A stretch of 64,000 nt of DNA from Mycobacterium simiae (GTDB lineage Bacteria > Actinomycetota > Actinomycetes > Mycobacteriales > Mycobacteriaceae), in NCBI RefSeq assembly GCF_008370645.1, contig NZ_VTZN01000001.1:79233-143232 (forward strand). Direction: 5' to 3'. The notes below the pieces were generated by a model. The model was given only the letters and a program-made list of their open reading frames with translations. It ran no database searches and was not told where the DNA came from. Position 1 is the first letter of the stretch. Every line of letters starts with the position of its first letter. This document shows positions 11,504-20,775 of the stretch, piece after piece. The position numbers and the translations under genes are program-made.

Positions 11504-11519
11504 CGCCGTCCGGACGGCG
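11504..11519. terminator. 16-bp perfect palindrome between convergent genes
   Basis: CGCCGTCCGGACGGCG is self-complementary. It lies between the DUF1622 gene (plus, stop 11327) and the TPP enzyme gene (minus, stop 11550). No T tract follows on either strand, as is common for mycobacterial terminators. Bidirectional terminator is an inference. Confidence 0.35.
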
Positions 11520-11549
11520 GTGGAGCGCTGCCCGTGAGCAGGATGGCGC

Positions 11550-13226
11550 CTACTGACCGCCGCCGGCCAGCAGCTTGTGGCAGTCGACCGAACGCATCTC
11601 CATCATGAGTGCCAGGTTCTGCTGGGGGTCAACGGGCGCGTCGATAAGGTGCACCCCGCCGGTCGCCGCGGCCTCATCGAGTATCGCGCGAAACTTGGCC
11701 GGGTCGTCCAGTCGGTGGCCGGTCGCTCCATAGCTTTGGGCGTACGTGACGAGATCCGGATTGGCGAAGTCCACGCCGTACCTTTGGTAGCCGTCAACCA
11801 TTTGCTTGAGCGCGATCATGGCCAGGCTGCTGTCGTTGAACACCACGATGATCAAATCGAGCCCGAGGCGGACCGCCGTTTCCAGCTCTTGGTTGTTCAT
11901 GGCGAAGCCGCCGTCGCCGGTAAGCACGACGACCTTGCGCTCGGGGTACACCAGCTTGGCGGCGATGGCGGCCGGCAGGCTGATCCCCATCGATCCCAGC
12001 GCGTGATCGATCAGCATGGTGTTGGGTTGGCGGGCGTTGAAGTTGCGGGAGGCCCACAACATGTGAATGCCGTTATCGAGCGAGAGGATGTCCTCGCCCC
12101 CCATAAACTCACGCAGGGTGGCGATCAGATATCCCTGCCGGGCCGGCGACGAGGTGTCGGTAGCTGAGCGCTTAATGCTGTCCTGCATCGCTTTTCCGAG
12201 GCTGCGAAAGCCCTCGTGGTCCCAGGCCGGATTTCGGTCGAGTTGCGCGGTCAGCCGGCGCAGCGCGTCGGCCATGTCGCCGACCACCTGTGCTTGCGGA
12301 AAGTAGGAGTTATCGCCTTGGGCGGCAAAGGGATTCAGGTGAATGACAGTTCGCCCGTCATCGGGCTGCATGAACAGGGACGGCTTCTCCATAACGTCAT
12401 GGCCGACGTTGAGCATTACGTCGGCTGCCTGGATGGCGCAGTTCGGATAATCGCCGGGCATGATCGTACAACCGAGATAGTTCGGATCGTTCTCATTGGC
12501 CACGCCTTTGCCCATCATGGTTACCACGAAGGGAATCTGGGTCTTGTCGATCAGCAATCGCACCGCCGCCGCAACATCGGGCCGGTTGGCGCGCGTGCCA
12601 CCGCCCACCATGATCAGCGGCCGGCTCGCGTTCTGAATCAGCTTGGCCGCGGTCTCGATGCTGTCCTGGGTGGCCACCGGAATATCGCCGTGCCGGCACG
12701 GAACCAGCGGGCCCAGCTCGGTCTCGCGGGCCACGTCGTCGGGCAGTTCCAGATGCGCGGGTCCCTGACGCCCGCCCAACGCCGACATCATCGCCTGCCG
12801 CAGCAGCGACCCGGCCATGTGCCCGGAGGGGATCTTGGCCGCAAACTTGGTGATGGGGCGCATGACGTCGACCACGTCGACTAGTTGGTATTGCCCCATA
12901 CGGTTGTCGCGCACCGCTTTTTGACCGGTAATGACCAGCATCGGCATCGCCGCCAGATAGGCGTGGGCGACCGGGGTGGTCAGGTTCATCGCCCCGGCGC
13001 CCAGAGTCGACATGGCAACCGCGAGTTTGCCGGTCAGGCGGCCGTAGGCCGCGGCCGCGAAACCCGCGGCCTGTTCGTGGCGGAACAGGACGAACGTGAT
13101 CCGCCCGTCCTTGCGAAGCGCCTCCATGAAATGCAGGTTCTCATCGCCCGGGATGCCGAACACATACTCGACGCCTTCGGCGGCGAGCGCCTCGACGATC
13201 TGCTCGCTGGTGTTCGACGGTGCCAT
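11550..13226 (-). CDS. Thiamine-diphosphate enzyme, acetolactate-synthase-like
   Basis: A 558-residue TPP-dependent enzyme of the acetolactate synthase/pyruvate oxidase family. The N-terminal PYR domain has VFGIPGDEN and the catalytic Glu in FRHEQAAGFAAAAYGRLTGK. The middle domain has RPLIMVGGGTRAN. The C-terminal PP domain has the cofactor motif GDGGFAMNNQELETA...VVFND. It would join or decarboxylate 2-oxoacids. The usual FAD/AHAS regulatory context is missing (no ilvN nearby), so a catabolic or biosynthetic role other than valine synthesis is possible. Its ATG overlaps the RraA-like stop by one base (TAATG), so the two are translationally coupled. It is absent from this place in H37Rv. Confidence 0.85.
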   Translation of the reverse strand: MAPSNTSEQIVEALAAEGVEYVFGIPGDENLHFMEALRKDGRITFVLFRHEQAAGFAAAAYGRLTGKLAVAMSTLGAGAMNLTTPVAHAYLAAMPMLVITGQKAVRDNRMGQYQLVDVVDVMRPITKFAAKIPSGHMAGSLLRQAMMSALGGRQGPAHLELPDDVARETELGPLVPCRHGDIPVATQDSIETAAKLIQNASRPLIMVGGGTRANRPDVAAAVRLLIDKTQIPFVVTMMGKGVANENDPNYLGCTIMPGDYPNCAIQAADVMLNVGHDVMEKPSLFMQPDDGRTVIHLNPFAAQGDNSYFPQAQVVGDMADALRRLTAQLDRNPAWDHEGFRSLGKAMQDSIKRSATDTSSPARQGYLIATLREFMGGEDILSLDNGIHMLWASRNFNARQPNTMLIDHALGSMGISLPAAIAAKLVYPERKVVVLTGDGGFAMNNQELETAVRLGLDLIIVVFNDSSLAMIALKQMVDGYQRYGVDFANPDLVTYAQSYGATGHRLDDPAKFRAILDEAAATGGVHLIDAPVDPQQNLALMMEMRSVDCHKLLAGGGQ

Positions 13227-13885
13227 TACAGTTCACCGCTTCCCTGGCTAAGGACCGTCTGCGGATCTTCGGATTTCAGGCTTTGCTTCATCTGGTCCAT
13301 CTTGTTCATCACCTGGCGCGCCTTGGTCAAAATCATCTCGGCCTCGGCGCCGGGAATCACCACGGCCGTCGAACCTTTGGCGAAGACAACGTCGCCCGGC
13401 ACCACCGTGACACCGCCGATCGCCACCGGGACGTCGGCCAGGTAGGGCTGGATCTCATTGCCGCCGGCACGTACCGTCTCGCCATGGCAGTACGTCGCGA
13501 AGTCGTAGGTGTCCAGTTCCTCAAAGTCGCGCAGCATGCCGTCGGCGAGAATGCCCGCCATGCCGAGATTCTGGACGCGGCTGAGCTTGGTGCCGCCACC
13601 GAGCGAAGTCTTATGGTGCCCATTTGACGCCATCACCAAGACGGCGCCGTTGGCGTCGTGCTGGGCGACCGCGCGATAGATCGCCGGGCCGAGACTGTGT
13701 TTCTCCGGATCCATCAGGTCCTTGCGCACCGGCAGAAAGGAAATGGTCACCGCTGGGCCGATGAGCACCCGGGTGGGATCGGGGCTCCGCAGCTCGATGA
13801 TGTGGGCACGGTGTTGATGGGTCAGCATCATCGCGTCCACGACGTCGGCGACGCCGAGACCGGCTACGAGTTCGGTGAGTTGCAT
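13226..13885 (-). CDS. RraA/HMG-aldolase-family protein
   Basis: A 219-residue protein of the RraA-like fold, often labelled dimethylmenaquinone methyltransferase. The core motif GGGTKLSRVQNLGMAGILAD followed by GMLRD has the family's G-x-K and R-D metal-binding residues, which in the class II HMG/CHA aldolases also support oxaloacetate decarboxylase activity. So it could be a small aldolase or decarboxylase rather than an RNase E regulator (no RNase E link is visible). A GGAAGGG site precedes the ATG. Coupled with the downstream TPP enzyme by a one-base overlap. Together the pair suggests a 2-oxoacid pathway; this is inference. Confidence 0.8.
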   Translation of the reverse strand: MQLTELVAGLGVADVVDAMMLTHQHRAHIIELRSPDPTRVLIGPAVTISFLPVRKDLMDPEKHSLGPAIYRAVAQHDANGAVLVMASNGHHKTSLGGGTKLSRVQNLGMAGILADGMLRDFEELDTYDFATYCHGETVRAGGNEIQPYLADVPVAIGGVTVVPGDVVFAKGSTAVVIPGAEAEMILTKARQVMNKMDQMKQSLKSEDPQTVLSQGSGEL

Positions 13886-13906
13886 GACTTTCTGGTTTCC
13901 CTTCCG

Positions 13907-14206
13907 TTAGCGTTCATCGTCGGTGGTACCGGGCAGCAAGCGAAGCAACAGGCTGACCGCCGGGATCATCCGCGCCATCGCGTTCGGCGTCAGGCTTTCC
14001 AGCGCTGCTTTAGTCTCCGTCGTGGTAACGGGGGCGGGCAGGCCGGTATCTGCTTGCGCCGCGCTGGCGGCGAACCCGCGTCCTGCCAGATCACATTGAC
14101 AAAACCCATCCCGAGTGAGTGGCGTATGTCGGCGCATGAATCCGCGATCTCTAAAGCGGCCTCGGGCAACGGTAATACTGGGAACCGGATTTCCGGACGA
14201 CCGCAT
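13907..14206 (-). CDS. Small hypothetical ORF in the TPP/RraA cassette
   Basis: A 99-residue frame between the reductase gene and the RraA-like gene, ending 21 bases before the RraA start. Its C-terminal half (DTGLPAPVTTTETKAALESL, then NAMARMIPAVSLLLRLLPG) has natural-looking amphipathic composition, while the N-terminal half is Arg-rich and irregular. This could be a small real protein with a later start (ATG at 14137 within the frame), or the surviving C-terminus of a lost gene. I recognise no family. Confidence 0.35.
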   Translation of the reverse strand: MRSSGNPVPSITVARGRFRDRGFMRRHTPLTRDGFCQCDLAGRGFAASAAQADTGLPAPVTTTETKAALESLTPNAMARMIPAVSLLLRLLPGTTDDER

Positions 14207-14239
14207 GACGGTGGCTTTCAGGCTGAATCCACTGCTCGG

Positions 14240-15004
14240 TCAGTTGGGCATGTTATCGCGCATGTACTTGATCGCGAGCTCCATGGCTGCTTCCTTAACT
14301 TTGCCGCGGGCCATCATTACTGCGTTGTGCTCGGCGATGTTGATGGTGTATGGGTTCTCCCGCAACAGCTTTGCCGCAAAGAGCAGGTTGAGTGCGGCCA
14401 GCTCGGCGTTGCGGCGCACGTACGGCGACAGCTCGCCGCCCGACTCAATGTAGCTAGGTCCGGGTCCCGCGTCGCCCACCCAGTAGACGTCGGTGTTGGG
14501 TGGCACGGTCGCGCCGAAGTGCAGAAGGTTGCCGAACGTGTTGGCCACGCAGTCGTGACTGCCGTCCTCGTTGCCGGTGACCACGATGCCTGCCACTGAT
14601 CCGTAAAGCGGGAACTGCCCAGTACGTTCGCACATCACCGTCTTGGTACTGCCGTCGAGCCGCTCGATGACTCGCTGCATCACAGATGAGCGCACACCCA
14701 TCCAGATCGGCATTGCGGGCACGAAAATGTTGCAGCGCTTGACCTTCTCCAGAATCATTGGCCACTCGTCGCCCTCGCCCTCGTCGTTCATCACCCCGGG
14801 CTTAATGTTGTAGTCGACAACCCGGACAATTTCGGTTTCGATGTCCGGCTCGTGAGCCTTGAGGCGCTCGATAAGCAGGTTGGAGAGCGCCTCGGTGTTC
14901 GATACTGCAGGTCCCTTCTTCAGGGTGCAGTTGAGAAAGAGCGCGTAGAGCGGCCCTTCCTTTTTCAGGTCGTGGAATATCGAGGTCGCCACGCGTTTCT
15001 CCAT
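14240..15004 (-). CDS. Flavodoxin-like NAD(P)H-dependent FMN reductase
   Basis: A 254-residue flavodoxin-fold protein. It opens with YALFLNCTLKKGPAVSNTEA, the phosphate-binding S-T loop of NADPH-dependent FMN reductases. The second flavin loop NIFVPAMPIWMGVRSSVMQR follows, then a third strand with YGSVAGIVVTGNEDGSH. The C-terminal extension carries an atypical helix (NAELAALNLLFAAKLL). The start ATG at 15004 (MEKRVATS) was preferred; a GTG at 15055 in the same frame is possible. It is the first gene of the minus-strand cassette leading to the RraA-like and TPP enzymes, so it may supply a reduced flavin or quinone step. Confidence 0.8.
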   Translation of the reverse strand: MEKRVATSIFHDLKKEGPLYALFLNCTLKKGPAVSNTEALSNLLIERLKAHEPDIETEIVRVVDYNIKPGVMNDEGEGDEWPMILEKVKRCNIFVPAMPIWMGVRSSVMQRVIERLDGSTKTVMCERTGQFPLYGSVAGIVVTGNEDGSHDCVANTFGNLLHFGATVPPNTDVYWVGDAGPGPSYIESGGELSPYVRRNAELAALNLLFAAKLLRENPYTINIAEHNAVMMARGKVKEAAMELAIKYMRDNMPN

Positions 15005-15106
15005 TTGTTGACCGGTTGGTGGATTGTCGACGAGCACCGCAAGCGAAGAGTACACGAATGGTGGCGCAATGGAAGGGATTACGTCGAAGCCGCAACGGGT
15101 GGCAGT

Positions 15107-16018
15107 TCACACCTGGTCGCGGCGGGCAGTAGCGTAGCCGAGCGCCTCCCCAATTGTGTTGTGGTGGAACTGGAAACCAGCTTGTTCGAGGGAAGCCGGG
15201 ATGGCGCGCTGGCCGGAGAGCAGCGCTTCGTCGGCGAACTCACCGAGCGCTGCGCGTACTGCAAAACCGGGCAACATCAACGGGGTCGGCCGGTTCAGCG
15301 CGCGGCCCAATGCGGTGGTGAACTCCGCATTGGTCACCGGCGCCGGGCCAGTCATGTTCACCGGGCCGGACAACGTGGGGTGCGCGATGGCGAAGAGCAG
15401 CGCCCGCACCTCGTCCTCAAGGCTGACCCAGGACATGTACTGCCGGCCGCTACCCAGCCGAGCGCCAAGACCTACCGAGAATGCCGGGCGCATCGGGCGC
15501 AGCGCACCTCCCGCCGGGGCCAGCACCAACCCGGTGCGGGCCAGCACCACACGTGCGCCGCTGTATTGGGCCGGCAATGTGGCGGCTTCCCAATCCACGC
15601 ACAGCTGGGCCAGAAAACCCGCCCCCGCCGAGTCCTCTTCGTCGACGACGCGGTCCCTGGTGTTTCCGTAATAGCCCACCGCGCTGGCGTTAACCAGCGT
15701 GCCGACTCCGGCCTCGGCGACGGCGGCCGACAGCACCTCGGTGGGCGCGATCCGGCTGTCGCGCAGGCTCTGCTTGAAGGCCCCCGACCACCGACGCCGC
15801 CCGATGTTGATTCCGCACAGGTTTACCACGACGTCGACGTCGGTTAGTGCGTTGGAATCGAACTCGCCGCTCTCCGGATTCCAATGCACTTCCTCAGAAT
15901 TCGCCGGGGTCCGACGCACGATACGACGCACCGGATGGTCGGCGGCGCGTAGCGCAGCAGCCAGCGCCGAGCCGATCAAGCCAGACGAGCCCGCTATCGC
16001 GATAACCGTCTTGGCCAC
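15107..16018 (-). CDS. TIGR01777-type NAD-dependent epimerase (Rv2216-like)
   Basis: A 303-residue SDR-like protein. It has the N-terminal nucleotide loop [18 protein letters not shown], then [14 protein letters not shown], the SAVGYYG motif holding the active-site Tyr region and the C-terminal [20 protein letters not shown] found in the TIGR01777 (YfcH/SulA-like) family. Substrate unknown. It starts four bases after the dlaT stop on the same strand, as in M. tuberculosis, so it belongs to the dlaT operon. Confidence 0.9.
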   Translation of the reverse strand: MAKTVIAIAGSSGLIGSALAAALRAADHPVRRIVRRTPANSEEVHWNPESGEFDSNALTDVDVVVNLCGINIGRRRWSGAFKQSLRDSRIAPTEVLSAAVAEAGVGTLVNASAVGYYGNTRDRVVDEEDSAGAGFLAQLCVDWEAATLPAQYSGARVVLARTGLVLAPAGGALRPMRPAFSVGLGARLGSGRQYMSWVSLEDEVRALLFAIAHPTLSGPVNMTGPAPVTNAEFTTALGRALNRPTPLMLPGFAVRAALGEFADEALLSGQRAIPASLEQAGFQFHHNTIGEALGYATARRDQV

Positions 16019-16022
16019 GTTC

Positions 16023-17816
16023 TCATAATCCTAGGTCGGCCTCGAACGCTCCCTCTTCGAGACGATGCCTCACGGTGGTGAGGAAACGTCCCGCATCGGC
16101 GCCGTCGATGAGGCGATGGTCGTAAGTGAGCGGCAAGTAGCACACCGAGCGGACGCCGATCGATTCGTTGCCAACCGAGTCGACGATCACCCTGGGCCGC
16201 TTGACGATTGCCCCGGTACCCAACATGGCAGCTTGCGGCGGAACCAGTATCGGGGTATCGAACAGGGCGCCCTGGCTGCCGATGTTGGTGATGGTGAAGG
16301 TACCGCCCGACAACTCGTCGGGTTTCAAGTTGCCCGACCGAGCGCGGGCCGCGATATCGGCAATCGCGCGGGCCAGCCCGGCTAGTGACAGGTCACCGGC
16401 ATTGTGGATAACGGGAGAGAGCAAGCCCTGTTCAGTATCGACAGCGAACCCCAGATGCTCGGCGTCGTAGTAGGTAATCTCCTTGGTCTCCTCGTTGTAG
16501 CTGGCATTGATGTTGGGATGGATTTTGAGGGCGTCGATGGCTGCTCGGGCGAAGAACGGCAGGAAGGTCAGGTTCACCCCTTCCCGCTCGGCGAAGGCCG
16601 CCTTGGCCCGGGCCCGCAGGGCCACGATCTTAGTCACGTCCACTTCATGCGTCTGGGTGAGCTGCGCGGTCAGCTGCAGGGACTCGCGGGTCTTTTTGGC
16701 CGTGATTTGGCGGATCCGGCTGGCCTTTTGCGTGGTGCCGCGCAGATGTGCCAGCTCGGGTGCGGCAGCGGCGGCCACGGGGGCCTTCGGGGCGGCTGTC
16801 GGTGCCGCGGCCGGGGCCGCCTGGGTAGCCGGCGCCTTTTGCGCTTCGTGCCTCTGGCGCGCTGCTGCTAGCACGTCCTGCTTGCGGATCCGACCGCCGA
16901 CGCCCGTACCGGTTACCTCCGCAAGGTCGATGTTGTTCTCGGAGGCTAGTTTTCGCACCAACGGTGTCACGTATGGCGTACCGTCGGCTGCGCCTGCCGG
17001 CGCAGCCGCCGCCGGGGCCGCTGCAGGTTCTTCTTTCGGCGCGGGCGCAGCCGCGGGCGCCGGCTTGGCCTCGGGTTGCGGTGGGTGAGCCGGCTTGGCG
17101 GCGCCTTCGGGTTGTGGTCGGGACGTGGGCTGGGGGTGCGGCTCCGGCGTGGGCTCGGGGGTCGGCTTGGATGGCGCCGCGCTAGCTGGGGAGCTGGAGC
17201 CGATCCGCGCCAACTCGCCGCCCACCTGAACGACATCGTCTTCCTCGGCAGTGATGCTGACTAAGACGCCGGCGACTGGTGACGGGATCTCGGTGTCGAC
17301 CTTGTCGGTAGAGACTTCCACCAACGGCTCGTCGACCTGAACCGAATCGCCGACCTTCTTCAGCCAGCGAGTTACTGTGCCCTCGGTCACCGATTCACCG
17401 AGTTCGGGCATCAGCACCGGCGTCGCATCGCCGCTGGGACCGGGTCGGCCCGCGGGTTGGGACTGGGTTTCAGGTTGCGGCTCCGGCTCGGCCTCCGGCT
17501 CCGGTTCGGCCGGCGCTTGCGGCTCCGGTTGGGCTGGCGCGCTGTCTGGGCCGCCTGCCGCGCCGTCCGAGGTCTCCGAGGATTCGCCGATGAGCGCCAG
17601 TTCGCCGCCGACCTCGACGGTGTCGTCCTCCTGGGCGATGATCTTGGTCAGCACGCCCGCGGCCGGCGACGGGATCTCGGTGTCGACCTTGTCGGTCGAT
17701 ACCTCGACGAGGGGTTCGTCGATCTCGACCGTGTCGCCTTCTTGCTTGAGCCATCGAGTGACGGTTCCCTCGGTGACGCTCTCACCGAGTGCCGGCATCT
17801 GGACTGAGAAGGCCAT
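16023..17816 (-). CDS. dlaT: Dihydrolipoamide acyltransferase (E2 of PDH; also in PNR/P complex)
   Basis: A 597-residue E2 subunit. There are two lipoyl domains with the lipoylated Lys in [14 protein letters not shown] (Lys43 and about Lys172), each followed by a Pro/Ala/Glu-rich linker. Next is an E3-binding domain ([20 protein letters not shown], then [11 protein letters not shown]). The catalytic acyltransferase domain ends with [14 protein letters not shown] (His567, Asp571). In M. tuberculosis DlaT serves pyruvate dehydrogenase, the branched-chain complex and the AhpC/AhpD peroxynitrite system. The ATG at 17816 follows GAGGAG and gives the family start [13 protein letters not shown]. Lipoate comes from LipB/LipA, encoded downstream. 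Confidence 0.95.
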   Translation of the reverse strand: MAFSVQMPALGESVTEGTVTRWLKQEGDTVEIDEPLVEVSTDKVDTEIPSPAAGVLTKIIAQEDDTVEVGGELALIGESSETSDGAAGGPDSAPAQPEPQAPAEPEPEAEPEPQPETQSQPAGRPGPSGDATPVLMPELGESVTEGTVTRWLKKVGDSVQVDEPLVEVSTDKVDTEIPSPVAGVLVSITAEEDDVVQVGGELARIGSSSPASAAPSKPTPEPTPEPHPQPTSRPQPEGAAKPAHPPQPEAKPAPAAAPAPKEEPAAAPAAAAPAGAADGTPYVTPLVRKLASENNIDLAEVTGTGVGGRIRKQDVLAAARQRHEAQKAPATQAAPAAAPTAAPKAPVAAAAAPELAHLRGTTQKASRIRQITAKKTRESLQLTAQLTQTHEVDVTKIVALRARAKAAFAEREGVNLTFLPFFARAAIDALKIHPNINASYNEETKEITYYDAEHLGFAVDTEQGLLSPVIHNAGDLSLAGLARAIADIAARARSGNLKPDELSGGTFTITNIGSQGALFDTPILVPPQAAMLGTGAIVKRPRVIVDSVGNESIGVRSVCYLPLTYDHRLIDGADAGRFLTTVRHRLEEGAFEADLGL

Positions 17817-18026
17817 CTCTGTTGACTCCTCGATCGGTCGTCGGTCGGCGCGGGCCGACCTCTGGCTTACCACACAGTCGTGCACCGGGTGCGGAACCCA
17901 AGTAGATGTCCAGACCCATCCTGTCACTGCCGCCTGGTCGGCCTACATTCAGGGCACGGCGACTTCGGGCGCCGGCACTGTCGGCGGCCCTTGCTACGGT
18001 GTGGCGATTAACAGGCAGGAGCTCTG

Positions 18027-19811
18027 ATGCCGGCAACAAAACAGGCACCCCAGCGGTTCGTCGACAGCGCGGGCGGTGTTCGCATCGCGGTGTACGAAGA
18101 AGGCCAGCCCGGCGGTTCGCCAGTCGTCCTGGTGCACGGCTTTCCGGACTCGCACGTGCTGTGGGACGGCGTGGTTCCGCTGCTGGCGCAGCGGTTCCGA
18201 ATCATCCGCTACGACAACCGCGGTGTCGGCCTGTCCGCGGCGCCCAAGCCCGTCTCGGCCTACACCATGGCGTGCTTCGCCGACGACTTGGCCGCCGTCA
18301 TCGACCAGCTGAGCCCTGGTCAGCCGGTCCATGTGCTGGGCCATGATTGGGGCTCGGTGGGCATCTGGGAGTACCTGACCCGGCCCGGTGCCGCCGACCG
18401 GGTCGCCTCATTCACGTCGGTGTCGGGTCCGAGCCAGGATCACTTGGCCAGCTACATCGTGGGTGGGCTGCGCCGGCCCTGGCGGCCGCGAACCTTCATC
18501 CGCGCGCTCACCCAAGCGCTGCGGTTGAGCTACATGGCGATGTTCTCGGTGCCGGTGGTGGCGCCACTGTTGCTGCGGGCCGCGTTGTCGAGTGCGGCAA
18601 TTCGGCGCAACCTGGTCGACAACATTCCGGCGCACCAGATCCACCACTCGGACAACCTGGCCAGCGACGCCGCCAACTCGGTGAAAACCTATCCGGCCAA
18701 CTACTTTCGGGCTTTCGCTAGGATGCGACGCGGTCGCAGCATCCCGGTCATCGAGGTGCCGGTGCAGCTCATCGTCAACACCCAAGACCGCTACGTGCGC
18801 CCCTACGGGTATGACGAGACGGGACGCTGGGTGGCGCGCCTGTGGCGGCGCGACATCAAAGCCGGTCACTTTTCTCCGATGTCGCACCCACAGGTGATGG
18901 CGGCCGCGGTGCACGACATCGCCGACCTGGTCGAAGGCAAGCCGCCCAGTCGCGCACTGTTGCGGGCCCAAGTTGGTCGTCCGCGCGAGAACTTCGGTGA
19001 CACATTGGTGTCGGTCACCGGCGCCGGTAGCGGAATCGGCCGGGAGACCGCACTTGCCTTCGCCCGGGAGGGCGCTGAGGTCGTGATCAGTGATATTGAC
19101 GAGGCCACGGTCAAAGACACGGCCGCCGAGGTCGTGGCCCGCGGCGGCGTCGCCTATTCTTACCTGCTCGACGTGTCTGACGCCGAGGCGGTTGAGGCGT
19201 TTGCCGAGCAGGTTTGCGCAGAGCACGGCGTTCCCGACATTGTCGTCAACAACGCCGGTATCGGTCAGGCCGGGCGGTTCCTGGACACCCCGGCCGAACA
19301 ATTCGATCGGGTGCTAGCTGTCAATCTTGGCGGTGTCGTCAACGGTTGCCGGGCTTTTGGCCGGCGTTTGGTGGAGCGCGGCACCGGCGGCCACATCGTC
19401 AATGTGTCGTCCATGGCCGCCTATGCGCCGCTGCAGTCGCTGAGCGCGTATTGCACCTCGAAGGCGGCCACGTACATGTTCTCCGACTGCTTGCGTGCCG
19501 AACTCGACGCCGCCGGCGTTGGTTTGACCACAATCTGTCCCGGCGTCATCGACACCAACATCATTGCGGCCACCCGCTTCGACGCGCCGGTAGGACACGG
19601 CGAGGACCAGGTCGACGGCCGGCGAAGCCAGCTCGACAAGTTGTTCGCGCTACGCCGCTACGGACCGGACAAGGTAGCTAACACCATCGTGTCCGCGGTC
19701 AAGAAGGGCAAACCGATCCGCCCGGTGGCTCCGGAGGCCTACGCGCTCTACGGCATCTCCCGGGTGCTGCCCCAGGCCTTGCGCAGTACGGCGCGGATGC
19801 GGGTCATCTGA
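18027..19811 (+). CDS. ephD: EphD: epoxide-hydrolase-like alpha/beta hydrolase fused to short-chain dehydrogenase
   Basis: A 594-residue two-domain protein; H37Rv EphD is 592. Residues about 20-300 are an alpha/beta hydrolase with the oxyanion VLVHGFPDSHVLW, the nucleophile region HVLGHDWGSVGIWEY (Asp) and the His of GHFSPMSHP. Residues about 325-594 are an SDR with SVTGAGSGIGRETALAF, VNNAGIG, and the catalytic SSMAAYAPLQSLSAYCTSKAA (Ser, Tyr, Lys). EphD has been linked to mycolic acid (epoxy/keto) metabolism. The start ATG has AGGAG upstream. It is divergent from dlaT, and its stop overlaps the next convergent gene by 8 bases. Confidence 0.95.
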   Translation: MPATKQAPQRFVDSAGGVRIAVYEEGQPGGSPVVLVHGFPDSHVLWDGVVPLLAQRFRIIRYDNRGVGLSAAPKPVSAYTMACFADDLAAVIDQLSPGQPVHVLGHDWGSVGIWEYLTRPGAADRVASFTSVSGPSQDHLASYIVGGLRRPWRPRTFIRALTQALRLSYMAMFSVPVVAPLLLRAALSSAAIRRNLVDNIPAHQIHHSDNLASDAANSVKTYPANYFRAFARMRRGRSIPVIEVPVQLIVNTQDRYVRPYGYDETGRWVARLWRRDIKAGHFSPMSHPQVMAAAVHDIADLVEGKPPSRALLRAQVGRPRENFGDTLVSVTGAGSGIGRETALAFAREGAEVVISDIDEATVKDTAAEVVARGGVAYSYLLDVSDAEAVEAFAEQVCAEHGVPDIVVNNAGIGQAGRFLDTPAEQFDRVLAVNLGGVVNGCRAFGRRLVERGTGGHIVNVSSMAAYAPLQSLSAYCTSKAATYMFSDCLRAELDAAGVGLTTICPGVIDTNIIAATRFDAPVGHGEDQVDGRRSQLDKLFALRRYGPDKVANTIVSAVKKGKPIRPVAPEAYALYGISRVLPQALRSTARMRVI

Positions 19812-20160
19812 TTCCCGGTCCGCCGGTGGCGGCGCTTTCGGTTCGCCGCATCAGCAGCGCACCGACTAGCCCGACGACCCCGAGGACCACCAGCGGTATG
19901 GTCCAGCTGCGCCGACTCGATACCGCCGACTCGCATTGAGCCACGAAGTCGGTATGCGGGATGACCTGGTTGAGGATGGGTATGTTGGCGCCATTCTTGT
20001 CGTTGGCGTTTCGCGCTGAGGACAGGTCAGCGCCAATCCCGTTCCCGCAGGAAACCGAGGCGCCGTCGCTGTTCGAGACCGTCACGGGCACCAACAGCCC
20101 TATCACTCCGGCCACCAGAAGCGCGGCGCTCACCGCGATGATCAACCGTCGCACAGTCAC
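19804..20160 (-). CDS. Small two-helix membrane protein
   Basis: A 118-residue protein with an N-terminal membrane helix (RLIIAVSAALLVAGVIGLLV), an extracytoplasmic loop of about 60 residues with two cysteines (SVSCGNGIGADL and FVAQCESAV, likely a disulfide), and a C-terminal helix (WTIPLVVLGVVGLVGALLM) followed by positive charges. The GTG at 20160 has GAAAGG upstream; the frame is open to 20319 but the added part is low-complexity. No family or function recognised. Its 3' end overlaps ephD by 8 bases in antisense. Confidence 0.7.
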   Translation of the reverse strand: MTVRRLIIAVSAALLVAGVIGLLVPVTVSNSDGASVSCGNGIGADLSSARNANDKNGANIPILNQVIPHTDFVAQCESAVSSRRSWTIPLVVLGVVGLVGALLMRRTESAATGGPGIR

Positions 20161-20309
20161 AATCCGGCCTTTCAGGAGAGCAGACTTGGTGCCCTGGTTT
20201 AGCCGCTGGGTCCGTCGGCTAAACCGGGCGAGCTGTCCGGCTAGTCCTGGGAGTAATCGCGGCGGCTGTGGGTATTCCTGGGATCGCTCTCGGCACGAAA
20301 GGAATCTCA

Positions 20310-20774
20310 ATGACAGCAACCGAAAAACTGACCGCGAGCCGGGAGGTGACGACGTCGAGCCAAACCGTGTGGGACGTGCTGGCCAATGGGTGGACCTACG
20401 CTCAGTGGGTGGTCGGCAACAGCCGGACTCGGGCGGTCGACTCGCACTGGCCCGAACCGGGTTCGGTGATCCGCCACTCGATCGGGGTCTGGCCGCTAGT
20501 GATCAACGACCAAACCATGGTGGCAGGCTGGGTTCCTGGTCGGGAACTGGTGCTGCGCGCCGGGCTTGGACGGCTGGGCGCGGCACGCATAACGATGCGG
20601 GTCACCGATAGTCCGCAAGGGTGCCGAGTCGACATGATTGAGATGCCGGTCGAGGGGCCGGTTGGCTTGATCCCCAATCGCCTGGCGCTGGCGGCCATCT
20701 ACCCCCGCAACCGGGAATGCCTACTGCGGCTGGCGGCTCTGGCGGAACGCCTACAGCCGAGTAACGTCAAATAG
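20310..20774 (+). CDS. SRPBCC (polyketide cyclase/START-like) protein
   Basis: A 154-residue protein of the SRPBCC fold: TASREVTTSSQTVWDVLANG at the start, WPEPGSVIRHSIGVWPLVIND in the middle and a long C-terminal helix (NRLALAAIYPRNRECLLRLA). These proteins bind hydrophobic ligands. GAAAGGA precedes the ATG. It ends one base before the FAD-dependent oxidoreductase gene, so the pair forms an operon and may act on the same lipid or polyene substrate (inference). Confidence 0.8.
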   Translation: MTATEKLTASREVTTSSQTVWDVLANGWTYAQWVVGNSRTRAVDSHWPEPGSVIRHSIGVWPLVINDQTMVAGWVPGRELVLRAGLGRLGAARITMRVTDSPQGCRVDMIEMPVEGPVGLIPNRLALAAIYPRNRECLLRLAALAERLQPSNVK

Positions 20775-20775
20775 C

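Noticed and set aside
14115..14453. Plus-strand frame of 112 codons opposite the flavodoxin reductase gene
   Set aside because: It is antisense to a well-recognised protein and has no family-like motif.
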